Assembly: GCA_936440205.1 (NCBI GenBank)
Contig: OW387145.1
Span: 25,175,075-25,239,074, forward strand
Length of the DNA stretch: 64,000 nt
Origin: Lepidonotus clava
Taxonomy: Eukaryota; Annelida; Polychaeta; Phyllodocida; Polynoidae
Direction: 5' to 3'
In this document: positions 45,851-56,302 of the stretch, in pieces
Position numbering within the stretch: the stretch's first letter is position 1
Layout of the letters: each line of letters opens with the position of its first letter
The notes under the pieces: model-generated
The model's database searches: none
What the model saw: only the letters and a program-made list of their open reading frames with translations
What the model was told of the DNA's origin: nothing
Program-made: the position numbers and the translations under genes

Positions 45851-46054
45851 TGTATTTTGCCTTTATTCTAGCCAGCACACCTTTTAACGATGTTTTTCCC
45901 TTGGTTTTGTCAGGGGTATCAGCGTCTTCTGGCACTGCTTTCAACCGTTTCTGTTCTCGTTCACAGGCTGCCATCTCCCTCGCGTCATCTGAGGATCCAA
46001 CTGTCTCGTCTTCATCAGAGGTCGAATCAGGATCAAGGTTCGTTTGACGTGCCC
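45851..46054 (-). CDS. Unknown minus-strand gene, exon (acidic-basic)
   Basis: This exon encodes ARQTNLDPDSTSDEDETVGS, then DAREMAACEREQKRLKAVPE and a Lys-rich end (KGVLARIKAKYS). Acceptor TTGTTGCAG and donor GTAAGG on the minus strand. It takes two bases and leaves one, so an upstream coding exon must exist; it was not identified. Confidence 0.55.
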
Positions 46055-46528
46055 CTGCAACAACTGCAAATTTGAGTTTCAAACCTATGTCTATAACGTG
46101 CGGACAGCCTATTAGAAAGGATATTCATACGAACAGAAAACAAGACAATAATTTTTTTTATGATTCTTGACGATATTTTTACATTTGCTTGGGATTTCTT
46201 CTCGTTGATAATTTATGCTACGGAAGGGTGCTTAAAATAAGTAGTTAATTTATAAAGATTTTAAAATAAGCCACAATGAATACCCCCGCTTGCCCTGTAC
46301 TTTTTTTTTACAAGTTCCTTGTGCTGTTTGAAAAGGCAAATAAAAATGTCAATCAAACTGTACCTATTCTTATTGTGATGAATATTAGGTTCTTGTGACT
46401 GAAACTTTGAAGGTTAAGTGACAGTACAAGTATAACAATACAAAACAATTTATTACAGAGGGTCTGAATACATATTTAATTACTTGTAAGGGTTATTTAC
46501 GAGATGATTAAAACATTTCACTTTGAAT
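46055..46528. other. AT-rich stretch upstream of the minus-strand gene
   Basis: A missing 5' exon or promoter of the minus-strand gene should lie here or farther right. None could be recognised. Confidence 0.5.
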
Positions 46529-46842
46529 TAGTGAGTGAGTGAGTGTTGGGTGTTTTACGCCGTACTGACAGCCAGGGTCATTTTCACGGCTAAAACAAGT
46601 AGGGACGAATTCTGTCTTTGGTGATCGAATCTATGAGATGAAGGTGACAGAGCGGGCAAACAGCAGGGGATCAAAACCTAGCAATCATTTTTGCTGTACC
46701 TCATCCCTTAGTGAACCGCAGCACTAACCGGGAATTGAACCCAAAGAACCACTTGGTCAGTGCAGGGTCCCCCCTAGCATCGCCTCTTACGATCAGCAGG
46801 GGCTACTGGGGGTCTATTCTTACCCAGACCCCCACGGGGGGA
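46529..46842 (-). mobile_element. tRNA-type SINE (copy 2, best preserved)
   Basis: On the minus strand it opens with CCCCCGTGGGGGTCTGGGTA, then GTAAGAGGCGATGCTAGGGG, a B-box-like GGTTCAATTCC (complement of 46731-46741), and ends with GGCGTAAAACACCCAACACT and a CACT-type tail. The B box differs from the consensus GGTTCGANTCC by one base. The 3' half contains CATAGATTCGATCACC, like CATATATTCGGTCACC in the LINE 3' UTR. Confidence 0.8.
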
Positions 46843-47629
46843 TATCGCATTAGTGTAATAGGGTATATCACAGTATGCTATGACTTTAAAGGCGTGTGAT
46901 ACAATTTTTATCACAGTGAAAGTTGTCGGAGGAATGTCGCAAGCTTTAACCCAAGCTTTATGTATTTGACATGGTTAATAACGTTGGGGAGGAAAGGTTC
47001 AAATTCCTTGAATTTCAGGTCATGTTTTAGGTCAAGTGGTAGGTCATGTCGTACAGAATAGTATTTTACATTGACAAAAGCCTGAGAACGTTGTATTAGT
47101 GCAATACCCTAAATGGTGTGATAATGCTATGATATTTCTGCGATATACACACAGAAGGTCAGACAGCCTGGCACCTCCTACTGCGATACTCCATAATGAT
47201 ATCATGCCCTATCGTCCTCATCAGATTAGGGAAATGACTTGAAACTAAGGACGGTGCCAAATCGCTATATGAACATGTCCGATTACATCCAGGCACTCTA
47301 GAAAACACATAGCTAAGAATCTACACAATAAATTTTTCTAAAACTATGTAATCATATTATGATTACATAATATGTATTCATATTACATTATTATGTAAAA
47401 TTATAATTTGCAACGAGTCATTTATAGTTAGGCACATTCACAAACAGGAAATATTTCTATCAGAAGGCTGTCTATTAGCTATTTGCATAAGATCATTCTG
47501 CAATGGTGTTATATCTTGCCACGTCTATGAATCAGAAGTTTGCAATAATACAAGAAAAGGTAACGACTCTATTTTGCAGCTGTTTCCCCTACCTGCTCAT
47601 ATTGCGAGTAGTTGGTATCGTGTAGTAGA
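46843..47629. other. AT-rich intergenic stretch
   Basis: No gene or recognisable element is seen. Confidence 0.6.
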
Positions 47630-47733
47630 TTTGTTTGTTTGTTGGGGTAGTTTAACGTCCGGCCAACCCTTATGGGTTCTTTCCAGACTGCACAAGGTAA
47701 TACTTTTCAGCTTATTTTACGCCACAAGGGCGG
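47630..47733 (-). mobile_element. Very short LINE 3' end (copy E)
   Basis: These are the terminal 104 bases of the RNase-H LINE, with three TTTG units on the + strand, cut at CACAAGGGCGG. It is an extreme 5' truncation. Confidence 0.85.
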
Positions 47734-47809
47734 CGTAGAATACTGCCTTCACCTCACCCTCCTGGGAATCTCCGGGCCCTGTCTTTCCCCTTCCGGGAAC
47801 CCCTTCCTT

Positions 47810-49345
47810 ACCCTCAGAATGCTTCAGATTTCATGAATGAAGGGATAATTTGTTTGTTTGTTGGGGTAGTTTAACGTCCGGCCAACCCTCATGGGTTCTT
47901 TCCAGACTGCACAAGGTAATACTTTTCAGCTTTTTTTTACGCCACAAGGGCAGTGACCGAATATATGATATGCTTTAGGAGAAACCCTCCACCGGGTGCA
48001 ATACCCTACTCGTTGCGAAGAGTGGCAAGGGGTCTTTTGTGTGCAATGTCCCATAGAAAGGACACCACACACCCGGCCTTTGATGACCCTGTCGGGAGCA
48101 CAGGGTGGCCCCTGGATCCCAGACTCTTGGATCCTTTCTTAGATTTTATCTATCAGTTGGCATTCTCGAAGGAATTGCAGGATCTTTTTACTTCCGTTGT
48201 TGTTAAACACATCCTTCATCGATGTTCTGTTTTGAAGATGCCGCTTGCGACTATCATCCGTCTTCTTACACTTCAATATGATGTGCTCCACCGTTAGTTT
48301 GGTGTTACACTGTTGACAAATAGGAGCACCTTCACCTTTCAACAGGCGCTCATGTGTCAGCCTGGTGTGGCCTATCCGAAGACGGGCCAGTTTCACCTGT
48401 CCTGACCTTGTAAGGCACTCTCTTTTGCTTTTGTCACTTTTCTCTTCTAATTTGGGTTAGACAGAGTGTAGAAGATTGTTCTCCTGTTTGTTCCAGTCGC
48501 TTTGCCACTTAGACTGCAAATGTGTTTTGCTTAGTGGCAGTAAGTCTGTGTGTGGGATTCTAGCAACCTCAGGATCTAGGGCCAAGGCCCCCTTGGCTGC
48601 TTGGTCTGCCTTTTCATTACCAGAGATTCCAATGTGGCTAGGTAGCCAGCAGAAAATTACTTCTTTGCCAACCGATTTCAGGTTGGTATGACTTTGCTGG
48701 ATATCTCTGATTATGGGATTGTTAGGCTGATGTTGTAGGATAGTTTGTAAACAGGACTTTGAGTCTGAGAAGATGATAAACTTTCTGTATCCTGATACTT
48801 TGATCCAGTCTAGTGCACGCGCCAGAGCACGTGCTTCAGCAGTAAAAATGCTGGCTTGGCCGTGAAGGGCACCCGTCAGGTCCCGATACTCTGTATGTAC
48901 TGCATAACCCACTCTATTTCCTTCCTTGGAGCCATCAGTGAAGATGGGGAAATGATCACTGTATTGGTCTTTCAGGACTCCATATTCGTTCCTGAAAGCA
49001 GAGGGGTTGGTTTCATTCTTCTTGTTATTGCATAGTTCCAGAATGACCACAGGTTTACTCTGGGACCATGGTGGGTTCTTGGGTGGTCTTATTTCTCTGA
49101 TGATGTTCAAAGGTATCTCTGCTCCTCTGATCACAGATTTAGCAGAGGTAGAGAATGGTTTGGCCACCCTTGGATTTACCCGGAACAACTCACTGTTATG
49201 TGTGCGGAATATGGTGTCATGTGTTGGGTTTCTCTTGTCAGCTTTGACTGAGGGGATAAATTTTCAAATAAATTTTCAAATCTTTTCTCGGGGTGCCCCC
49301 TATACACCCCTATGGCGTGGGTTCCCTTCTTACACCCTCCCCTTC
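47810..49345. repeat. Older repeat split by LINE copy F
   Basis: The left piece CTCAGAATGCTTCAGATTTC (about 47814) to AAGGGATAA (47848), and the right piece starting GGGGATAAATTTT (about 49251) and running into CGGGGTGCCCCC, match in order a second copy at about 49437-49540 (CTCAGAATGCGTCAGATTGC, TTAAATTTTC, GGGGGCGGCCCCCC). LINE copy F sits between the two pieces, with GGGATAA on both sides as a possible target-site duplication. Confidence 0.6.
47849..49256 (-). mobile_element. RNase-H LINE, longest copy (copy F)
   Basis: This minus-strand copy includes the 3' tail, 3' UTR, C-terminal Cys/His block and a complete RNase H domain. The frame at 48457-49188 shows the catalytic residues in FTDGSKEGNRVGYAV, FTAEARALARAL, IFSDSKSCL and SHIGISGNEKADQAAKG. 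An in-frame stop after NNLLHSV separates it from the C-terminal block, which is open in the other copies. The 5' end is cut upstream of RNASE H, so no reverse transcriptase is present. The layout fits I-like LINE clades. Confidence 0.9.
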
Positions 49346-49436
49346 CAATATACTCCCACATCTCATTCCCTTGAAGAATGGAAATGAAAATCAAAATATT
49401 AGCAAAAAACATCATCTCTGAAGGTCACATAAGTGC

Positions 49437-49545
49437 CTCAGAATGCGTCAGATTGCATGAATTAGGGGTTAAATTTTCTTCTGGGGGCGGCCCCCCATCC
49501 ACCCTATGGGAGGGGATACCCCTCCCATAATCCCATAGATTCTGT
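49437..49545. repeat. Second copy of the CTCAGAATGC repeat
   Basis: It contains CTCAGAATGCGTCAGATTGC, TTAAATTTTC and a GC-rich GGGGGCGGCCCCCC block, then CACCCTATGGGAGG. It is related to the repeat split by LINE copy F. Confidence 0.55.
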
Positions 49546-50134
49546 CAGCAAACTGGTCCACACAAAAAACGTGAGTGGTCCTGATGTAGCTGAAAAATGG
49601 CTGAGTGGACATGAAACTCCAACAATCATCATCATTATCATCACGTTTGGTCAAATTCTACCAAAGGTTCTGGCAGAATTATCAAAAGATCAGTAAATAG
49701 TAAGTTCCTGTTCAAGCGTACCAAAACATATGGAAACAATAGAGAAGCAGCTGACACATTCAGGAAGGAAACTATTATATTTAACTGATATTTATCAAAC
49801 GTTACACCAGTTCATAATGTAGATGAATTTTATTTATTTTACAGACTGTTTGTTCTCGAATTGGGAAGATGAACTTCAAAATTAGGAGACATGTCACATT
49901 TTAAGACAGTCGTGGTTACATGATTAATGAGAAAGTCGCAAAGATAGATAACACTGGAGTATTTTTTGAGGCACGTTTCTTCAGAGGAGCAAATCTCAGA
50001 AAATTGTTCCAACGAAATCGACCACTATGCATCATTGAATCCTTCCGATGTATTATACTTCGTTGGTGGGATTAACAAATTCACATGGCAAAAACTTTGA
50101 AACCAAAGAATATTACTTTCCATGGAAATCACAG
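49546..50134. other. AT-rich intergenic stretch
   Basis: No gene or named element is seen. Confidence 0.6.
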
Positions 50135-50439
50135 GAGTGAGTGAGTGTTGGGTGTTTTACGCCGTACCAACAGCCAGGTCATTTTCACGGCGAAAACCAG
50201 TAGGGACGAATTCTGTCTTTGGTGATTGAATCTATGAGATGATGGTGACAGGGCGGGCAAACAGCAGGGGATCAAAACCCAGCGATTATTTTTGCTGTAC
50301 CTCATCCCTTAGTGAATCAAGCACTGACCGGGAATTGAACCCCAAAACCACTTGGTCAGTGCAGGGTCCCCCCTATCGTCGCCTCGTACGATCAGCAGGG
50401 GCTACTGAGGGCCTATTCTTACCCGGACCCCCACAGGGT
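50135..50439 (-). mobile_element. tRNA-type SINE (copy 3)
   Basis: It is oriented like copies 1 and 2, with GAGTGAGTGAGTG at its + strand start and ACCCGGACCCCCACAGGG at its end. It directly abuts an RNase H fragment of the LINE. Confidence 0.8.
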
Positions 50440-50526
50440 ACTTTGCTGGATATCTCTGATTATGGGATTGTTAAGCTGATATTGTAGGATAGTTTGTAAA
50501 CAGGACTTTGAGTCTGAGAAGATGTG
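50440..50526 (-). mobile_element. Internal RNase H fragment of the LINE (copy G)
   Basis: This fragment matches the FSDSKSCLQTILQ to RDIQQ part of copies D and F. It lacks the 3' end, so it is a remnant of an older insertion cut by the SINE. Confidence 0.8.
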
Positions 50527-50596
50527 AAAGAATGAATCATTTATTCTGTGGTATGCATCTCTTAGTGAGTATGGCCGAAGAGAGTGATGCAATTTG

Positions 50597-51265
50597 TTTG
50601 TTTGTTTGTTGGGGTAGTTTAACGTCCGGCCAACCCTCATGGGTTCTTTCCAGACTGCACAAGGTAATACTTTTCAGCTTATTTTACGCCACAAGGGCGG
50701 TGACCAAATATATGATATGGTTTAGGAGAAACCCGCCACCGGGTGCGATACCCTACTCGTTGCGAAGAGTGGCAAGGGGTCTTTAGTGTGCAATGTCCCA
50801 TAGAAAGGACACCACACACCCGGCCTTTGATGACCCTGTCGGGAGCACAGGGTGGCCCCTGGATCCCAGACTCTTGGATCCTTTCTTAGATTTTATCTAT
50901 CAGTTGGCATTCTCGAAGGAATTACAGGATCTTTTTACTTCCGTTGTTGTTAAACACGTCCTTCATCGATGTTCTGTATTGGAGATGCCGCTTGCGACTA
51001 TCATCCGTCTTCTTACACTTCAATATGATGTGCTCCACCGTTAGTTTGGTGTTACACTGTTGACAAATAGGAGCACCTTCACCTTTCAACAGGTGTTCAT
51101 GTGTCAGCCTGGTGTGGCCCATCCGAAGACGGGCCAGTTTCACCTGTTCTGACCTTGTCAGGGACTCTCTTTTGCTTTTGTCACTTTTGTCTTCTAAGTT
51201 GGGTTGGACAGAGTGTAGAAGATTGTTCTCCAGTTTGTTCCAGTCGCTTTGCCACTTAGACCGCA
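50597..51265 (-). mobile_element. Array component: LINE fragment B
   Basis: This is the 3' part of the RNase-H LINE, from the TTTG tail through the 3' UTR and the Cys/His block up to a break at CACTTAGACCGCAG. It carries diagnostic bases (GGGTGCGATACC, TTCTGTATTGGAGATG) not found in fragment A, so the two are separate insertions. In this leading unit it has CATGGG and CCGCTTGCGAC, where later units have TATGGG and CTGCTTGCGAC. Confidence 0.9.
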
Positions 51266-51811
51266 GACGCTGAAAGTGTCAGAGAAGCTGGTGTTTGGGG
51301 CTGCCGTTGTTGGTGCAACAGCGGTATTTCCCAAGAATGTGGGTAAAAGTGAGAGTGGAACTGTGCATCTGGTAAGAACTATGTAAGAATGTGCAAGACA
51401 GAGGTTGTGAGAAGAGTGGTAAGCCTGTGTGGTTTCGAGAGTTTGTGCGACAGCAGTTTGGTCATGAGAGTGTGCCCCTTGCTCCTTTCAAAGGAAATAG
51501 GTTCAACATTCTGTTCCACAATGGAGCAGGTGTCTATTTCCTGAGATCTGAGTTGAGGGAATTCTTGAATGAGGTGAAAGACAACAACTTGTTGATGAAA
51601 GCAGTGAATGCGGATCTGAATGTGCATCAGTTCCTGGCTGGTGTGCGTGCCCTTGGTTTGATTGACGAGGTGGTGACAACACCCCTGTGAAAGGTTCTGG
51701 AGAAAAATTAGCATATGAGCGGGATGACAGATGCAAGAATGTCTTGGAAGGTGGGCCCTGGATGCAACTAAATTCATGAATGGTCAGGAGCAAATGTTTG
51801 TGGATGTAGAG
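51266..51811 (+). pseudogene. Array component: non-LINE segment with a 99-codon open frame
   Basis: A protein-like frame runs on + from about 51376 to TGA at 51688-51690. It includes KPVWFREFVRQQFGHES, LAPFKGNRFNILFHN, GVYFLRSELREFLNEV and HQFLAGVRALGLIDEVV. Reading beyond the stop gives KVLEKN, and upstream, after a possible donor GTAAGA, lies LKVSEKLVFGAAVVGAT, so this looks like a piece of a longer, partly intron-bearing gene. It has no good ATG and is probably not a gene now. The same frame recurs at 53293, 55195, 57097, 58999, 60901 and 62803 (stated as frame starts) with no amino-acid change. The pattern F-x-GNRFN-x-LF-N recalls uncharacterised invertebrate proteins; I cannot name the family. 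Confidence 0.6.
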
Positions 51812-51876
51812 GTGTTTGTTTGTTGGGGTAGTTTAACGTCCCGCCAAGCCTTATGGGTTCTTTCCAGACTGCACAA
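51812..51876 (-). mobile_element. Array component: 65-base LINE 3' end
   Basis: This is a minimal LINE 3' end (GTTTGTTTGTTGGGGTAG on +) with its own base changes (CCCGCCAAGCC for CCGGCCAACCC), ended at ACTGCACAA. It is directly followed by the TTTG tail of fragment A. Confidence 0.9.
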
Positions 51877-52498
51877 GTTTGTTTGTTGGGGTAGTTTAAC
51901 GTCCGGCCAACCCTCATGGGTTCTTTCCAGACTGCACAAGGTAATACTTTTCAGCTTATTTTACGCCACAAGGGCGGTGACTGAATATATGATATGGTTT
52001 AGGAGAAACCCGCCACCGGGTGCAATACCCTACTCGTTGCGAAGAGTGGCAAGGGGTCTTTTGTGTGCAATGTCCCATAGAAAGGACACCACACACCCGG
52101 CCTTTGATGACCCTGTCGGGAGCACAGGGTGGCCCCTGGATCCCAGACTCTTGGATCCTTTCTTAGATTTTATCTATCAGTTGGCATGCTCGAAGGAATT
52201 GCAGGATCTTTTTACTTCCGTTGTTGTTAAACACGTCCTTCATCGATGTTCTGTTTTGGAGATGCCGCTTGCGACTATCATCCATCTTCTTACACTTCAA
52301 TATGATGTGCTCCACCGTTAGTTTGGTGTTACACTGTTGACAAATAGGAGCACCTTCACCTTTCAACAGGTGTTCATGTGTTAGCCTGGTGTGGCCCATC
52401 CGAAGACGGGCCAGTTTCACCTGTTCTGACCTTGTCAGGCACTCTCTTTTGCTTTTGTCACTTTTCTCTTCTAATTTGGGTTGGACAGAGTGTAGAAG
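51877..52498 (-). mobile_element. Array component: LINE fragment A
   Basis: This is the LINE 3' part from the TTTG tail to a truncation at GAGTGTAGAAG. It directly abuts the TTTG tail of the next fragment B. It encodes the Cys/His block with small changes (KCKKMDDS, LRACQLIDKI). It recurs in every later unit. Confidence 0.9.
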
Positions 52499-55400
52499 TT
52501 TGTTTGTTTGTTGGGGTAGTTTAACGTCCGGCCAACCCTTATGGGTTCTTTCCAGACTGCACAAGGTAATATTTTTCAGCTTATTTTACGCCACAAGGGC
52601 GGTGACCAAATATATGATATGGTTTAGGAGAAACCCGCCACCGGGTGCGATACCCTACTCGTTGCGAAGAGTGGCAAGGGGTCTTTAGTGTGCAATGTCC
52701 CATAGAAAGGACACCACACACCCGGCCTTTGATGACCCTGTCGGGAGCACAGGGTGGCCCCTGGATCCCAGACTCTTGGATCCTTTCTTAGATTTTATCT
52801 ATCAGTTGGCATTCTCGAAGGAATTACAGGATCTTTTTACTTCCGTTGTTGTTAAACACGTCCTTCATCGATGTTCTGTATTGGAGATGCTGCTTGCGAC
52901 TATCATCCGTCTTCTTACACTTCAATATGATGTGCTCCACCGTTAGTTTGGTGTTACACTGTTGACAAATAGGAGCACCTTCACCTTTCAACAGGTGTTC
53001 ATGTGTCAGCCTGGTGTGGCCCATCCGAAGACGGGCCAGTTTCACCTGTTCTGACCTTGTCAGGGACTCTCTTTTGCTTTTGTCACTTTTGTCTTCTAAT
53101 TTGGGTTGGACAGAGTGTAGAAGATTGTTCTCCAGTTTGTTCCAGTCGCTTTGCCACTTAGACCGCAGACGCTGAAAGTGTCAGAGAAGCTGGTGTTTGG
53201 GGCTGCCGTTGTTGGTGCAACAGCGGTATTTCCCAAGAATGTGGGTAAAAGTGAGAGTGGAACTGTGCATCTGGTAAGAACTATGTAAGAATGTGCAAGA
53301 CAGAGGTTGTGAGAAGAGTGGTAAGCCTGTGTGGTTTCGAGAGTTTGTGCGACAGCAGTTTGGTCATGAGAGTGTGCCCCTTGCTCCTTTCAAAGGAAAT
53401 AGGTTCAACATTCTGTTCCACAATGGAGCAGGTGTCTATTTCCTGAGATCTGAGTTGAGGGAATTCTTGAATGAGGTGAAAGACAACAACTTGTTGATGA
53501 AAGCAGTGAATGCGGATCTGAATGTGCATCAGTTCCTGGCTGGTGTGCGTGCCCTTGGTTTGATTGACGAGGTGGTGACAACACCCCTGTGAAAGGTTCT
53601 GGAGAAAAATTAGCATATGAGCGGGATGACAGATGCAAGAATGTCTTGGAAGGTGGGCCCTGGATGCAACTAAATTCATGAATGGTCAGGAGCAAATGTT
53701 TGTGGATGTAGAGGTGTTTGTTTGTTGGGGTAGTTTAACGTCCCGCCAAGCCTTATGGGTTCTTTCCAGACTGCACAAGTTTGTTTGTTGGGGTAGTTTA
53801 ACGTCCGGCCAACCCTCATGGGTTCTTTCCAGACTGCACAAGGTAATACTTTTCAGCTTATTTTACGCCACAAGGGCGGTGACTGAATATATGATATGGT
53901 TTAGGAGAAACCCGCCACCGGGTGCAATACCCTACTCGTTGCGAAGAGTGGCAAGGGGTCTTTTGTGTGCAATGTCCCATAGAAAGGACACCACACACCC
54001 GGCCTTTGATGACCCTGTCGGGAGCACAGGGTGGCCCCTGGATCCCAGACTCTTGGATCCTTTCTTAGATTTTATCTATCAGTTGGCATGCTCGAAGGAA
54101 TTGCAGGATCTTTTTACTTCCGTTGTTGTTAAACACGTCCTTCATCGATGTTCTGTTTTGGAGATGCCGCTTGCGACTATCATCCATCTTCTTACACTTC
54201 AATATGATGTGCTCCACCGTTAGTTTGGTGTTACACTGTTGACAAATAGGAGCACCTTCACCTTTCAACAGGTGTTCATGTGTTAGCCTGGTGTGGCCCA
54301 TCCGAAGACGGGCCAGTTTCACCTGTTCTGACCTTGTCAGGCACTCTCTTTTGCTTTTGTCACTTTTCTCTTCTAATTTGGGTTGGACAGAGTGTAGAAG
54401 TTTGTTTGTTTGTTGGGGTAGTTTAACGTCCGGCCAACCCTTATGGGTTCTTTCCAGACTGCACAAGGTAATATTTTTCAGCTTATTTTACGCCACAAGG
54501 GCGGTGACCAAATATATGATATGGTTTAGGAGAAACCCGCCACCGGGTGCGATACCCTACTCGTTGCGAAGAGTGGCAAGGGGTCTTTAGTGTGCAATGT
54601 CCCATAGAAAGGACACCACACACCCGGCCTTTGATGACCCTGTCGGGAGCACAGGGTGGCCCCTGGATCCCAGACTCTTGGATCCTTTCTTAGATTTTAT
54701 CTATCAGTTGGCATTCTCGAAGGAATTACAGGATCTTTTTACTTCCGTTGTTGTTAAACACGTCCTTCATCGATGTTCTGTATTGGAGATGCTGCTTGCG
54801 ACTATCATCCGTCTTCTTACACTTCAATATGATGTGCTCCACCGTTAGTTTGGTGTTACACTGTTGACAAATAGGAGCACCTTCACCTTTCAACAGGTGT
54901 TCATGTGTCAGCCTGGTGTGGCCCATCCGAAGACGGGCCAGTTTCACCTGTTCTGACCTTGTCAGGGACTCTCTTTTGCTTTTGTCACTTTTGTCTTCTA
55001 ATTTGGGTTGGACAGAGTGTAGAAGATTGTTCTCCAGTTTGTTCCAGTCGCTTTGCCACTTAGACCGCAGACGCTGAAAGTGTCAGAGAAGCTGGTGTTT
55101 GGGGCTGCCGTTGTTGGTGCAACAGCGGTATTTCCCAAGAATGTGGGTAAAAGTGAGAGTGGAACTGTGCATCTGGTAAGAACTATGTAAGAATGTGCAA
55201 GACAGAGGTTGTGAGAAGAGTGGTAAGCCTGTGTGGTTTCGAGAGTTTGTGCGACAGCAGTTTGGTCATGAGAGTGTGCCCCTTGCTCCTTTCAAAGGAA
55301 ATAGGTTCAACATTCTGTTCCACAATGGAGCAGGTGTCTATTTCCTGAGATCTGAGTTGAGGGAATTCTTGAATGAGGTGAAAGACAACAACTTGTTGAT

Positions 55401-56302
55401 GAAAGCAGTGAATGCGGATCTGAATGTGCATCAGTTCCTGGCTGGTGTGCGTGCCCTTGGTTTGATTGACGAGGTGGTGACAACACCCCTGTGAAAGGTT
55501 CTGGAGAAAAATTAGCATATGAGCGGGATGACAGATGCAAGAATGTCTTGGAAGGTGGGCCCTGGATGCAACTAAATTCATGAATGGTCAGGAGCAAATG
55601 TTTGTGGATGTAGAGGTGTTTGTTTGTTGGGGTAGTTTAACGTCCCGCCAAGCCTTATGGGTTCTTTCCAGACTGCACAAGTTTGTTTGTTGGGGTAGTT
55701 TAACGTCCGGCCAACCCTCATGGGTTCTTTCCAGACTGCACAAGGTAATACTTTTCAGCTTATTTTACGCCACAAGGGCGGTGACTGAATATATGATATG
55801 GTTTAGGAGAAACCCGCCACCGGGTGCAATACCCTACTCGTTGCGAAGAGTGGCAAGGGGTCTTTTGTGTGCAATGTCCCATAGAAAGGACACCACACAC
55901 CCGGCCTTTGATGACCCTGTCGGGAGCACAGGGTGGCCCCTGGATCCCAGACTCTTGGATCCTTTCTTAGATTTTATCTATCAGTTGGCATGCTCGAAGG
56001 AATTGCAGGATCTTTTTACTTCCGTTGTTGTTAAACACGTCCTTCATCGATGTTCTGTTTTGGAGATGCCGCTTGCGACTATCATCCATCTTCTTACACT
56101 TCAATATGATGTGCTCCACCGTTAGTTTGGTGTTACACTGTTGACAAATAGGAGCACCTTCACCTTTCAACAGGTGTTCATGTGTTAGCCTGGTGTGGCC
56201 CATCCAAAGACGGGCCAGTTTCACCTGTTCTGACCTTGTCAGGCACTCTCTTTTGCTTTTGTCACTTTTCTCTTCTAATTTGGGTTGGACAGAGTGTAGA
56301 AG

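Larger units (their letters stand above)
42564..46054 (-). pseudogene. Minus-strand gene: Lys/Asp-repeat and coiled-coil protein, unknown function
   Basis: This is an unidentified gene convergent with the Harbinger gene. Four exons can be placed on the minus strand: 46054-45851, 45548-45318, 45090-45067 (24 bases) and 44561-42564. All introns are phase 1 with GT-AG ends. In order, the product has an acidic/basic region, a highly charged region with four loose repeats of about 30 residues (KKKKPTKP followed by VVVDE-type blocks), an Ala-rich helix and a long coiled coil (for example QINTSSVDMRCTKQHISGI), then an acidic tail. The last exon is interrupted about three times, so it may be decayed. 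The first exon needs an upstream partner that I did not find. No family is recognised. It could be a second gene of the same mobile cassette or a host gene. Confidence 0.55.

Noticed and set aside
35128-46530. LTR retroelement or Polinton origin for the two-gene cassette
   Set aside because: No reverse transcriptase, integrase, polymerase or capsid-type domain was seen, and no long terminal repeats. The recognised enzyme is a Harbinger DDE transposase.
51731-52321. A 196-codon + strand frame repeated seven times in the array (MQECLGRWALDATKF onward)
   Set aside because: It runs across the foreign segment and antisense through two LINE 3' ends. Its second half is the mirror of the minus-strand LINE protein, so it is an accident of composition.
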